Positions 8,956 to 17,263 of a DNA stretch of 40,248 bases are shown in pieces. The position numbers and the translations under genes are program-made. Position 1 is the first letter of the stretch. The number at the start of each line of letters is the position of its first letter. The stretch comes from Candidatus Bathyarchaeota archaeon (GTDB lineage Archaea > Thermoproteota > Bathyarchaeia > 40CM-2-53-6). The notes beneath the pieces are model-generated. The model was not told the origin of the DNA. It was given only the letters and a program-made list of their open reading frames with translations, and did not search any database. The stretch spans positions 1 through 40,248 of the forward strand of contig VBBS01000043.1 of the NCBI GenBank assembly GCA_005888745.1, read 5' to 3'.

Positions 8956-9375
8956 ATGGGTAGACTAAGCCCCGACTCCCCTCACGATACCATAGGGGAT
9001 CTCTTGCTGGCAATTGGAGTGGGATTCCTCATCAACTTGATCATCGGAGTCGCCCTGCCTGAGATAGGACCCTTTGTCGCAGGACTGGTTGCAGGTGTCA
9101 TCATCAAACAGGGACCAAGTATCGGACTCTGGGTCGCAACAAATCTTCTGAGCCTTCCTAGTGGCCTCTGGTCCGTCGCCTTCCAGACTGCGGTTGGCAT
9201 TCTTACAGCCACCTACGCGATTCTTTCTTTGTCAGGGGGAATAATAGGAAGCGTCGTCGCAGTACAGCACTGGCCACGCTTGAGCTTGTTCCTGAAGGAA
9301 CATAAGATCAGTTTCTCGTTGCCATTCCATCTTCACCAATCGACCATGGTAGTGGAGAAAAAACGTGAGGAATAG
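8956..9375 (+). CDS. small membrane protein, unknown function
   Basis: The 139-residue protein has three or four hydrophobic segments rich in Gly/Ile/Val (IGDLLLAIGVGFLINLIIGV, FVAGLVAGVIIKQG and AILSLSGGIIGSVVAVQ) and a charged tail ending KKREE. The GxxxG-rich pattern suggests tight helix packing. It is followed after 3 bases by another membrane protein gene, so they form a two-gene unit. I do not recognise the family. Confidence 0.72.
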   Translation: MGRLSPDSPHDTIGDLLLAIGVGFLINLIIGVALPEIGPFVAGLVAGVIIKQGPSIGLWVATNLLSLPSGLWSVAFQTAVGILTATYAILSLSGGIIGSVVAVQHWPRLSLFLKEHKISFSLPFHLHQSTMVVEKKREE

Positions 9376-9378
9376 TAA

Positions 9379-9849
9379 ATGACCTTCACAGCTAAGCGCT
9401 TACTCGACACGACTCCCAGATGGCTTAGCATAACTCTCGTCTCCTCCTCCAGCGCTCTCCTCATATCCGGGGTCGGGTTTGTTCTCAACCTCTTCGACCC
9501 CTTCAATATCACTCCCTTCACACTATTGCTTCATCTCATCTGGGCCATCGTGGTATCGAGCTGGGTGCTCAACTTGAAAGTGAAACTTCCTCCGGAGAAG
9601 AAGGCCCTTTTGGCAATCGGCGTCGCGGTCGCAGTGGGGTCGATGTGGGGTGCAGTTCAACAGTGGGCGGCATATCTTGATGCGGGAATAGTTAACGACA
9701 TCACACTTGTCGCTGGCGCAGTGGCTATGGACGCTGTTGGAGGACTAGTGGTCTATATCATATATCATCTGAATATTCTTGGCAGGAAATTAGGGTCTAG
9801 TGGGTCCCAATCAAGCCCCGGGTCTGCGCGTACTTCTCGGTCGCCTTGA
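9379..9849 (+). CDS. small membrane protein, unknown function
   Basis: The 156-residue protein has four predicted membrane helices (about residues 15-38, 46-64, 77-96 and 106-130) and a Ser/Arg-rich tail. It starts 3 bases after the previous membrane protein and was probably translated with it. Its last 53 bases overlap the convergent ABC permease gene, so the tail may be poorly constrained. No family recognised. Confidence 0.65.
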   Translation: MTFTAKRLLDTTPRWLSITLVSSSSALLISGVGFVLNLFDPFNITPFTLLLHLIWAIVVSSWVLNLKVKLPPEKKALLAIGVAVAVGSMWGAVQQWAAYLDAGIVNDITLVAGAVAMDAVGGLVVYIIYHLNILGRKLGSSGSQSSPGSARTSRSP

Positions 9850-10642
9850 AGAACAACAATCCCACAACAAATAGCCCCAGGCCCAGCACAAGAGCGACCA
9901 AAACCTCCAATGCAGGATCAGCTATCGTTGTTGCACCTGAGGCGGAGTGTCTGAGCAGATCCGCAAAGTAGGTGAAAGGAATCATGAAGGATACGAGCCT
10001 AACCGGTCCAGGTAGGGCTGTCAACGGGAAGAAAACCCCGCAGAGCCCGATGACTAAGAACTGGGTCAGGTTTGAAAGGATGTTGAACGACTTGATTCTG
10101 AATGTTATACCGGCGAAGATGAGTCCGAAGCCGAGGACCCCGAGGTATAGTATAGCGATTACGAGAGCAAACAAAAGAGGATTCCCGATGGATATTTGCT
10201 GGTGACCTAGTCCTCCTATCAATAGCACTGTATACGCGATTATCGCCAAGTCAGTGAAGAAGGTCCGGGCGAATCTTCCGAAGATAATACTGACCCGGCT
10301 TATCGGAGCAACGAACAATTGCTCGATCGTACCTTGAAGCTGTTCCGTTCTGATGTACTGACCTACTCCCCAGATGCTAGTGCTGAAGATGATGAGAAAT
10401 ACGAATCCCCAGTAGAAGAAGCCGAACGCTGACGAACCGCTCAAGGCACTGGTCGCGGTTCCACTGGGAATGAAGCTTGCTGTTACTCCAACAGCGAACA
10501 AGACAAACCAGGCGGGTAGAGTAATGAACTCACTTACGATGAGCGATGGATAGCGGAAGTAGACCCGAACGTCTTTGATGAACGCGGCCAGCATCTCTCC
10601 CATCAGGCGGCTCAGATGGCTAGAACTTGGAAAGATCGCCAT
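9797..10642 (-). CDS. ABC-2 type transporter permease (second subunit)
   Basis: The 281-residue protein has six membrane helices in the ABC-2 export pattern. The conserved central block EQLQGTIEQLFVAPISRVSI is the coupling region that contacts the ATPase. It starts inside the stop region of the upstream permease (23-base overlap) and belongs to the ATPase-permease-permease operon read on the minus strand. The substrate may be a drug, lipid or surface polymer and is not inferable. The 3' end overlaps the convergent small membrane gene. Confidence 0.87.
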   Translation of the reverse strand: MAIFPSSSHLSRLMGEMLAAFIKDVRVYFRYPSLIVSEFITLPAWFVLFAVGVTASFIPSGTATSALSGSSAFGFFYWGFVFLIIFSTSIWGVGQYIRTEQLQGTIEQLFVAPISRVSIIFGRFARTFFTDLAIIAYTVLLIGGLGHQQISIGNPLLFALVIAILYLGVLGFGLIFAGITFRIKSFNILSNLTQFLVIGLCGVFFPLTALPGPVRLVSFMIPFTYFADLLRHSASGATTIADPALEVLVALVLGLGLFVVGLLFFKATEKYAQTRGLIGTH

Positions 10643-11450
10643 GAATCTTAGCCCGCTTCTCGAAGAGCTTGAAGAATGAATATCCCAAGAACGGGTAAAT
10701 GACCGCCATTGTAAACAGGACGAGTATCGTGCCGACAGCTCCGAATAGGCTGTTCACAGATTCTACGACAAGTCTCATGTCCTGTATGACGAAGGTCTGT
10801 GGGATTGCTGATGAGATGACCTGAACCCAGAAAGGGAGAAAGTTGACCGTGTAGAATGTTCCGGTGACGACGGCAAAGAGGACGTTTGCAGCCTGAGTGA
10901 ACGCATAGGGTTCCTTGAATCTTACAACTAGGGCTGCAAAGACGAATCCTATCCCAAAGAGGGGGATTAGTCCGATCATTAGAATGCCGAAGGCCCATAC
11001 AAGTCCAGCTGCGCTTCCAGGAGCAAGGACGAGAACAGTGGCGGCGATGACCGTGGCGAAGAGTATTGTGGTGATTACAATCTGGGCGAGGGCCGTTCCT
11101 ACAAGCAATAGGAACCGGTTTATGGGTGCCAAGAAGTTCTGTTCGAGTGTACCTTTGATCTGCTCGTCTCGCAGAGAAGTGCCTATTCCCTCGAGAACCA
11201 TCCAGGAGATCATCCATACGCCGGCTCCGATGATTAGGAAGACGAACGGGTTGAGTTTCGACCCTGTCCGTACCGAGAAGTTTGAAACCGCGCTTGCTCC
11301 GCCTGCCGAGTTTCCCATCGCTACAACCATGGCTGTGAGGAAATATGGAATTATTAGGACGAAGATGAACTCGCCAGGGTAGCGAATGAGGTGTCGCACT
11401 TGCTTCTTGAATATCGCGGCTAGTGGGGCTAGGTCTCCGAGGCTAGTCAC
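10620..11450 (-). CDS. ABC-2 type transporter permease (first subunit)
   Basis: The protein of 276 residues is a paralogue of the downstream permease, with six helices and the block DEQIKGTLEQNFLAPINRFL. Two different permeases with one ATPase suggest a heterodimeric channel. The frame is open from 11483, but that start lies 41 bases inside the ATPase gene; a GTG at 11450 gives MTSLGDLAPL and only an 8-base overlap, so I prefer it. Confidence 0.85.
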   Translation of the reverse strand: MTSLGDLAPLAAIFKKQVRHLIRYPGEFIFVLIIPYFLTAMVVAMGNSAGGASAVSNFSVRTGSKLNPFVFLIIGAGVWMISWMVLEGIGTSLRDEQIKGTLEQNFLAPINRFLLLVGTALAQIVITTILFATVIAATVLVLAPGSAAGLVWAFGILMIGLIPLFGIGFVFAALVVRFKEPYAFTQAANVLFAVVTGTFYTVNFLPFWVQVISSAIPQTFVIQDMRLVVESVNSLFGAVGTILVLFTMAVIYPFLGYSFFKLFEKRAKIHGDLSKF

Positions 11451-12438
11451 GGAGGGCTCTCCCCGTGAGACTGATGAAAACATCCTCGAGCGTCGGCTCG
11501 GCGACTTTCACGTTGGAGATTTCTACCCCTCCCTTTACCAGTACACCAAGCAATTCTGGGATTGCATCCTTAGCATCTGTGGCGTGTATCTTGATCATGC
11601 CCTTCATGGATGAAGCGTCTTCGACGAAGGAGGTAACTTCGGTGATGGTGTCGATTCCTCGCAGCTTCTCGACGACTTGCGGGTCTATATTTCTAGCTTC
11701 GATGTCTATGGTCTCACTTTTCATCACGGACTCCTTGAGTGCTGCAGGCGGGGCGAGGGCGATTATTTTTCCTTGGTCAATAATCGCGACTCGATCGCTT
11801 AGCTGGTCCGCCTCCTCCATGTAATGGGTTGTCAGAACTATCGCATGACCACTGCGTCGAAGGTCTTGAATGACCTCTCGGATGAGGAGAGCGGATTGAG
11901 GGTCGAGGCTCATTGTGGGCTCGTCAAGAAGAATCACGGGAGCCTCGTGAAGAATGGCTTTGCCGAAGGAGAGCCGAATCCTCATCCCAGTCGAATAGTT
12001 CTCAACGAGAGTGTTCTGTCGGTCTTCGAGACCGACCAGTTTGAGAACTTGTTCTATCCTTTTCTTCGCGAGTTCTTTCTCCATGTGATACAAGGCAGAA
12101 AAATATTCGAGATTCTCTCTACCCGTTAGTTTCCAGTATAGTGTCCTATCCCCGGTGAGCATTACTCCGAGGTCTTGTCGGGCCTTCTGCGGGGCCCTAG
12201 TGACGCTGTGTCCATTGACGAATGCATCCCCAGAGGTGGGCGCAATCAGGGTGCAGAGGATCTTGATGGTGGTTGTCTTTCCGGCCCCGTTGGGTCCTAG
12301 TAAGCCGAATACTTCGCCTTTCTTGACTTTGAAGCTGACATCTCTTAACGCTATGACCGTTTTCGGGCTCTTCCGGAAGACCGGGCCTTCTTTGACTGTG
12401 AAGGATTTTGCTAGGGAGTCGGCTTCAAGAAGTTCCAA
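11443..12438 (-). CDS. ABC transporter ATP-binding protein (DrrA-like exporter ATPase)
   Basis: The 331-residue ATPase has Walker A GPNGAGKTTTIK, the ABC signature YSTGMRIRLSFGKA, Walker B VILLDEPTMSLDP and the switch His in TTHYMEE. After the nucleotide-binding domain a C-terminal region of about 90 residues (ending TLEDVFISLTGR) is the extension typical of daunorubicin/lipid-export ATPases. The signature has ST-GM in place of LSGGM, a common variant in this subclass. It is first in the operon with two permeases and energises export. Confidence 0.93.
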   Translation of the reverse strand: MELLEADSLAKSFTVKEGPVFRKSPKTVIALRDVSFKVKKGEVFGLLGPNGAGKTTTIKILCTLIAPTSGDAFVNGHSVTRAPQKARQDLGVMLTGDRTLYWKLTGRENLEYFSALYHMEKELAKKRIEQVLKLVGLEDRQNTLVENYSTGMRIRLSFGKAILHEAPVILLDEPTMSLDPQSALLIREVIQDLRRSGHAIVLTTHYMEEADQLSDRVAIIDQGKIIALAPPAALKESVMKSETIDIEARNIDPQVVEKLRGIDTITEVTSFVEDASSMKGMIKIHATDAKDAIPELLGVLVKGGVEISNVKVAEPTLEDVFISLTGRALRD

Positions 12439-12524
12439 TGCTGGTTGTAATGGGCTTGCTTCTGGCTGCTATTAACACAGGCACACGTATGATGCTTACT
12501 TGGAGTGTTTAGACCCGGGGCGTC

Positions 12525-13451
12525 TTAGTTTCGAGTTTTGGCTGGAATAGAAATTGCCTCTCTTATCGGGACGCCTTCCTTTGGGTCCTGGATTATTCTC
12601 TGGAACCCTCTGATGATTTCCTTGGTTACAGGTCCCGGTTTACCTTCTGCTATCGGCACTCCATGGATCTTCACGACAGGAACGACCTCTGCCATTGTTC
12701 CCGTAAGGAAGGCCTCGTCAGCGGTCATGAGCTCGTAGGGAGTAATGTCTCTCTCTCGCACCTCGTATCCCAGCTCCTCGGCGAGTTTCATAACACGGGC
12801 CCTGGTTACTCCGTGCAAAATTCCCGCGGCTGACGTCGGTGTATGGATTATTCCCTGTTTCACGATGAAGAGGTTTGAGCCGTGGAACTCGGAGACCATT
12901 CCTCTATGGTCGAGCATTACGACTTCGTCGGCGCCTGAGTCTATTGCCTGGAACTTGGAAAGAACGCTCTGGATATAGTTTAGAGACTTGACCTCGTGGC
13001 TTGTTCCATCGACCATGTCACGTCTTAGGCTGGATATGACAGCAGTTACGCCTTTTTCCCTAGCTTCTTTGCCATGGGCGGGAAGTACCGGCTCAGTCAT
13101 GATAATGATGGAGGGCTTCGGGCAGCTCCGCGGGTCCAGTCCGAGGTTTCCGCGACCCCGTGTGATTACGAGGCGTATATACGCGTCAGTTAGATTGTTC
13201 CGTCGTAGGGTTTCCACGATAGCGTTCATGATCTGCTCTTTAGTGAGGGGAATGTTGACTCTGATGACTCGTAGTCCTTCGAATAATCGATCTATGTGTT
13301 CGCGAAGCCGGAAGACTGTGCCGTTGTAGGCGCGGATGCCTTCGAAGACCCCGTCTCCGTAGAGAAGACCGTGGTCGTAGACCGAGATCTTAGCTTCGCC
13401 TTTGGGGTGGTATTCACCGTCGATATAGACGAATGGTTCCTTCCCCGCCAT
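12525..13451 (-). CDS. ilvE: branched-chain amino acid aminotransferase
   Basis: The 308-residue fold-type IV PLP enzyme performs the last step of Val, Leu and Ile synthesis, or the first step of their breakdown. Signatures are the N-terminal VYDHGLLYGDGVFEGIR, PLP lysine near residue 155 in HEVKSLNYIQS, and EEL/GTMAEVVPV blocks. Length matches IlvE. The frame is open to 13496, but the box A at 13484-13490 lies inside that extension, so the ATG at 13451 before AGKEPFVYIDG is the real start, with a leader of about 10 bases. D-amino acid transaminase or aminodeoxychorismate lyase are less likely relatives. Confidence 0.93.
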   Translation of the reverse strand: MAGKEPFVYIDGEYHPKGEAKISVYDHGLLYGDGVFEGIRAYNGTVFRLREHIDRLFEGLRVIRVNIPLTKEQIMNAIVETLRRNNLTDAYIRLVITRGRGNLGLDPRSCPKPSIIIMTEPVLPAHGKEAREKGVTAVISSLRRDMVDGTSHEVKSLNYIQSVLSKFQAIDSGADEVVMLDHRGMVSEFHGSNLFIVKQGIIHTPTSAAGILHGVTRARVMKLAEELGYEVRERDITPYELMTADEAFLTGTMAEVVPVVKIHGVPIAEGKPGPVTKEIIRGFQRIIQDPKEGVPIREAISIPAKTRN

Positions 13452-13483
13452 AAATGTCCAGAAAGAGAAATGAGCCTGCGGGG

Positions 13484-13490
13484 TATAAAA
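13484..13490 (-). promoter_or_regulatory. box A promoter of the branched-chain aminotransferase
   Basis: Read on the minus strand the element is TTTTATA, a good archaeal TBP site, 33-39 bases before the ATG at 13451. Spacing predicts transcription starting near 13461. Confidence 0.6.
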
Positions 13491-13667
13491 GTGCAAGCTC
13501 CCCTGATGATCGATGAATGGTAATCTCTACCTAAATCAGCTCAACTCCGTTAACTCTTCGTCAGGCTGAGGATTATTGACTATCGTCCGGATTGTGGGTG
13601 GGTGTGGGTGCCCAATGCTTTCACAATCCTCTAGGGCCCTATCTGGACAAGACCCGGGCTCTCTTGT

Positions 13668-14850
13668 TTGGCGTCTCTGGTGCTCGCGGTGAAGACGGTC
13701 AGACAGAAACATCCGGTCTCACCCGAGCTCCTACGTCTGCTTGACGAGTTCAGGCGCATGGTGAACGTCCGCATCGCGGTTGGAATAGAAGAGAACGTTT
13801 CCAGTCTCAAGACCCTCTCGATGAAATCCTATCATCGTCTCAGCCGAGACATGCTCAGCTATTATAGGCTGTGCGCTATCAGCAAAACCACCGTAATACT
13901 CCAACTCGAAAAGCCAAGAAGGAGAATCCCCGCACAAGGTTTCCAAATGCTCGGAAGCTGATGCTGACCGCATGTTACGGGTTCAAAATCCAGGATGGTC
14001 TTCTCAGACTGCCCGTTAGACTGCGGTTACGTCTATGTCAAGCTGAACAGTCACACTCTACAGATACTCTCCGGGCTTAGTGTGCGCTCGGTCACGCTGA
14101 CCCCAGACTCGCTATGCTTGAGGTACTCGAAGGAGACAGCTGAGATCGAGTTAGAAGGGTACGTTGGAATAGACAGAAACCTGGACAATGTGACAAGCGC
14201 ATCAACGGATGGGACAGTCAAAACATTCGACCTGTCACTGCCGACAAGGATCAAGACCGATCGCATTGTCAAGAGCCAGTTCAAGAGAAACGATGCCCGA
14301 ATCAGAACGCGAATCTTCTCCAAGTGTGGCGAGAGACAGCGTAACCGTGTACGGGCGCTACTCCACAATGTATCCAAGAGAATAGTCGAGGATGCAAAGA
14401 CAAAACGGTACGGGATAGTCATGGAGAAGCTGACAGGGATCAGAAGACTCTACCAGGAAGGGCAACGGGCAGAACAGAAACTATCGGGCCAGGATGAACA
14501 GCTGGAGTTGTAGAGAACTACAACGACAAGTAGAGTACAAGGCGCGATGGGAAGGAGTGAAGGTAATCTATGCTCCTGCTAGGAACACTTCTAAGCGGTG
14601 CTCAATGTGCGGGTACAAGACCCTAGAGAGCACCCAACGAAGACGATGCTGTCCAAACTGTGGAGCCATCCTAGACAGGGACGAGAACGCGGCCAGGAAT
14701 CTGGCTGCGGGAGGGCTGAGGTTCAGGATCAACGGGCCTCCAGGTGAAGCAATGGTAGAGGAACGGGAACCGGAGAACTCGACCCTAATCCTCAAAGTCG
14801 ATGGAGGCAAGCTAAGTCATCAATGCGACGACACTTACCAGAACCCCTAA
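13668..14850 (+). pseudogene. frameshifted TnpB (IS200/IS605 OrfB) remnant
   Basis: Three reading frames together make a nearly full-length TnpB of about 390 residues. The frame switches near 13905 (to RKAKKENPRTRFPNARKL), near 14020 (back to YVYVKLNSHTLQILSG) and near 14458 (to KGNGQNRNYRARMNSW). The RuvC-like nuclease residues are still recognisable: Asp in VGIDRNLDN, Glu in IVMEKLTGI, Asp in LDRDENAARNLA, with the zinc ribbon CSMCG/CPNCG between the last two. TnpB is the RNA-guided nuclease of IS605-type elements. With at least three shifts it cannot be translated whole. No Y1 transposase (TnpA) gene or clear element ends were seen. The frame opens with TTG at 13668; a GTG lies four codons further in. 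The last codons abut the tRNA-Val promoter region. Confidence 0.85.
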
Positions 14851-14916
14851 ATCGTAATCTACTCGAACGTGGTTTGTGTGTTTTTGGTCTGGGCCGGTAG
14901 TTCAGCCTGGTTAGGA

Positions 14917-14936
14917 GCATGACTCTCCGGATAGAA
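14917..14936 (+). other. extra segment in the D-arm side of tRNA-Val, possible intron
   Basis: Removing these 20 bases (or 14916-14935) leaves D-stem GTTC/GGAC, G26 and then the anticodon stem, as expected for archaeal tRNA-Val. A GGAG/CTCC four-pair helix with a 3-base GGA bulge is visible, but its predicted cut sites do not match these borders, so the exact splice sites are unsettled. It could instead be an insertion that inactivates the tRNA. Confidence 0.45.
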
Positions 14937-14956
14937 CGTCCGCCTTACACGCGGAA

Positions 14957-14977
14957 ACCCTCACGCGAGGGCCGTAG
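14957..14977 (+). other. non-canonical tRNA intron in the variable region
   Basis: A complete bulge-helix-bulge motif is present: helix GCGG (14951-14954) with CCGT (14972-14975), three-base bulges AAA (14955-14957) and AGG (14976-14978), and an inner hairpin CCCTC-acgc-GAGGG. Cutting after the second base of each bulge removes exactly these 21 bases and leaves variable loop AGGTC. This is the substrate form of the archaeal tRNA splicing endonuclease. Confidence 0.75.
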
Positions 14978-15016
14978 GGTCGGGAGTTCAAATCTCCCCC
15001 GGCCCACCAAGTTCGT

Positions 15017-15418
15017 CTATTCTCGACCTATCCTTGTTTTTCTTCTCTGCAATGCACGTGCCCTGAGCGATTTGCTTCGAGCGCGCTTCTCGTACTTGGG
15101 CTGGTACAATTCCACCTCCAAGTCGCCGGGCATTCGGAAGTGCGTCAGCAATCCCCAGCCCTCATCGGTGATGCCTGATGTGAACTCGACACCGCGAGAG
15201 TTCAGTTCTTCAACCGTTTTCTTGATGTCATCGCAATAGAAGGAGATTGAATGAAACACTCTCTCTGATGGATGACAGCCTAGATCGGCTTCTGGCATGT
15301 CGAAGATTAGCCAGCCTTCGCCCGTATCGGTGAAAGGGAACCTGAGTTTGTCCCGAATAAACGCTCGCAACTCCTCTGGCTTGGGCGTATAGAGCAACGC
15401 ATGAAGCCCCTTGATCAA
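15017..15418 (-). CDS. VOC (glyoxalase/bleomycin-resistance) superfamily protein
   Basis: The 133-residue protein has the paired beta-alpha-beta-beta-beta modules of the vicinal-oxygen-chelate fold. His6 in KGLHALLYT and His in VFHSISFYCDDI are at positions of usual metal ligands, and the C-terminal DLEVELYQPKY carries the closing Glu. A basic tail of about 22 residues follows the fold. Substrate unknown; members include glyoxalases, dioxygenases and resistance proteins. Its stop lies 8 bases from the end of tRNA-Val, convergent with it. Confidence 0.78.
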   Translation of the reverse strand: MIKGLHALLYTPKPEELRAFIRDKLRFPFTDTGEGWLIFDMPEADLGCHPSERVFHSISFYCDDIKKTVEELNSRGVEFTSGITDEGWGLLTHFRMPGDLEVELYQPKYEKRARSKSLRARALQRRKTRIGRE

Positions 15419-15501
15419 TTCCTATCCTCCTTGTTTGCCACACTCGTCTCCAGATGACTCAATCTATTCTCAGTCTGGAGCAGATAAAGCCGTGGCATTC
15501 G

Positions 15502-16722
15502 CTAGAGACTTGCCGCTAAGGCCAGCCTACGTAGGATATGTCGATTTGAATATGCGACCGGGTGTTTGGGTGAGAATTTTTCCAATCTCTTGATTGCTCG
15601 ACGTATCGTCTCCGGTTTCTTCGAAAAGGAGAACCTGAATCGTAACCTCCCATCAGATGGATTGTGGAAGAAGCTCGACCCTGGAACGCCGCCGACTCCC
15701 ACCTTGGTTATCAGGTGCAGGGCCAGCTTTCGGTCATCCTTGAACCCTGTTCTATTCGTCGTGGTCCAGATGTAGTAGGCGCCTTCCGGTTTGAAGACGC
15801 CGAATCCCGCATTCTTCAACGACTCAACCAACTTCTCTCTGCCTAAGCGATAGTTTTCTCTTAGATGTTCATAGTAGGATTCTGGGAGCTGGAGAGCGGC
15901 TGTGCACGCTTCCTGTAGCGGCGTTGGGGCGCATACGGTGAGGAAATCATGAACTTTTCGTATCGCCGAGGTGAGCGGCTTTGGAGCGACTACGTATCCT
16001 ACACGCCAGCCGGTCACGCTGTAGGTCTTGGAAAATCCTGAGATGGTGATGGTTCGATCCTCCATACCAGGGAGGCTTCCGATGCTGACGTGCTGGTGTC
16101 CATCGTACAGGATGTGCTCGTAGATCTCGTCGGTGATCGCATAGGAGTCATAATCTTGGCAGAGATCCCGGACTAGGCCTAGTTCTTGATTCGTTAGAAC
16201 TCGTCCTGTGGGATTGTGGGGTGTGTTGATGATGACGGCCTTGGTTTTGCGATTGAATGCTTGTTTGAGCGTTTCCCCTTCGATACGGAAGTCGGGCTCA
16301 TGCAATTTGACGTACCGGCATTTTGCGCCAGAAAGAATCGCATCGGGACCGTAGTTCTCGTAAAATGGCTCGAAGATCACAACCTCGTCTCCACGATCCA
16401 ACAGTGCTAGCTCCGAAGCGATCATACCCTCCGTCGTACCGCATGTGACAGTGATCTCGTCTACGTTGCAGTCAACGTGGTTGTAGGCTCTCATCTTGTC
16501 GGCGATAGCTTTCCTCAGACCTAGGATCCCGTACGTAGTGGAGTACTGATTGTATCCCTTGGATATCGCGGTCGCTGCCGCCCGTTTGATGCTGACTGGA
16601 GGGTCGAAGTCAGGGAAACCTTGTGCAAGATTGACTGCCCCGTAAGCCTGACAAAGCCTGGTCATTTCCCGGATGACGGATTCAGTAAACCCGGAGGCTC
16701 TAGTGGAGGGCCCCTTTCTCAT
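15502..16722 (-). CDS. class I/II PLP-dependent aminotransferase
   Basis: The protein of about 406 residues is a fold-type I aminotransferase: N-terminal NLAQGFPDFDPP, the cofactor block NTPHNPTGRVL, the aspartate in YAITDEIYEH, and the PLP lysine in ISGFSKTYSVTGWRVGY. The NLAQGFPDFDPP start and overall pattern resemble kynurenine/methionine/glutamine transaminases and aspartate aminotransferase subgroup I-gamma. The C-terminus has about 25 residues beyond the usual end (HPVAYSNRHILRRLALAASL). The frame is open to 16812, which would leave only 4 bases to the divergent gene at 16817; the ATG at 16722 (MRKGPSTRAS) leaves room for a promoter and fits the family length. Confidence 0.9.
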   Translation of the reverse strand: MRKGPSTRASGFTESVIREMTRLCQAYGAVNLAQGFPDFDPPVSIKRAAATAISKGYNQYSTTYGILGLRKAIADKMRAYNHVDCNVDEITVTCGTTEGMIASELALLDRGDEVVIFEPFYENYGPDAILSGAKCRYVKLHEPDFRIEGETLKQAFNRKTKAVIINTPHNPTGRVLTNQELGLVRDLCQDYDSYAITDEIYEHILYDGHQHVSIGSLPGMEDRTITISGFSKTYSVTGWRVGYVVAPKPLTSAIRKVHDFLTVCAPTPLQEACTAALQLPESYYEHLRENYRLGREKLVESLKNAGFGVFKPEGAYYIWTTTNRTGFKDDRKLALHLITKVGVGGVPGSSFFHNPSDGRLRFRFSFSKKPETIRRAIKRLEKFSPKHPVAYSNRHILRRLALAASL

Positions 16723-16816
16723 AACCCCAACCCGCACAGCGGGGCTAGTAAGGATTCCTTCATGGTCGCGCTGGGTGGAGTCTAAATAAGCCATCAACAA
16801 GAAGAAGCCCACGCCG

Positions 16817-17179
16817 ATGGCATACTGCTCCGTCTTTCTCTATCGGGTCCCGAAAAGGAAAGCGGAAGCCTTCGTCCAAGCGTTGAAGCCAATAATGAAA
16901 CTATTTCTGGACTCAGGTGCGCTCTCTGAGGAGCTTCTTCAACCCAGGGAAATGGAAGGAAAGTTCGGTTCGATGAGTCTTCCTCCAGCGATCGGGATGG
17001 CCGAGGAGGAAGATCTTTGGGTCGAGATTGCTCGATTCAAAGACGCCTCCCACATGAAAGATGTCCATGCAACGGTGGCCAGGAATCCTCATATTGAAAA
17101 GCTCCATTCTCGTTTCGATCTACTCATAACCGGAAAACATGTGTATCACGCGGAGTTCGAGTCCCTCCAACAGAAATAG
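16817..17179 (+). CDS. DUF1428-like small protein
   Basis: The 120-residue protein resembles the DUF1428 family of ferredoxin-like (dimeric alpha-beta barrel) proteins: an N-terminal strand, VPKRKAEAFVQALKP, a SGAL-containing turn, and the pattern IARFKDASHMKDVHATVARNP near the end. The function of this family is unknown. A TAAATAA element about 30 bases upstream (16783-16789) may be its box A and, reversed, may serve the divergent aminotransferase. It is 84 bases before the flavoenzyme gene. Confidence 0.65.
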   Translation: MAYCSVFLYRVPKRKAEAFVQALKPIMKLFLDSGALSEELLQPREMEGKFGSMSLPPAIGMAEEEDLWVEIARFKDASHMKDVHATVARNPHIEKLHSRFDLLITGKHVYHAEFESLQQK

Positions 17180-17263
17180 CCGGGACGACACCATCCAGGT
17201 TTGAAAAGAACGGCTTTCTCCAAAACTCCGCTCCAAACAAAGTGCCATCCTAGGAGTTAGATC

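Larger units (their letters stand above)
14891..15009 (+). tRNA. tRNA-Val(UAC) with two extra internal segments
   Basis: Acceptor strands GGGCCGG (14891-14897) and CCGGCCC (14999-15005) pair perfectly, followed by A73 and an encoded CCA. The T arm is GGGAG/CTCCC around TTCAAAT. The anticodon arm is TCCGC, loop CTTACAC, GCGGA (14939-14955), with anticodon TAC at 14946-14948. Two extra pieces, about 20 bases before the anticodon stem and 21 bases after it, must be removed to give a normal 5-base variable loop and D arm. An AT-rich TAAATC at about 14848 may be its box A. Confidence 0.85.

Noticed and set aside
9972-11382. + strand frames antisense to the ABC permeases
   Set aside because: They are shadows of two clear membrane permeases; composition is Arg/Pro/Thr-rich as expected for antisense.
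13668-14850. Active IS605 element
   Set aside because: At least three frame switches and no TnpA; treated as a pseudogene.
14921-14930. Alternative reading of the tRNA as Arg(CCG) using CTCCGGA as anticodon loop
   Set aside because: The required 3' stem strand is missing, while the Val(UAC) arm pairs perfectly.
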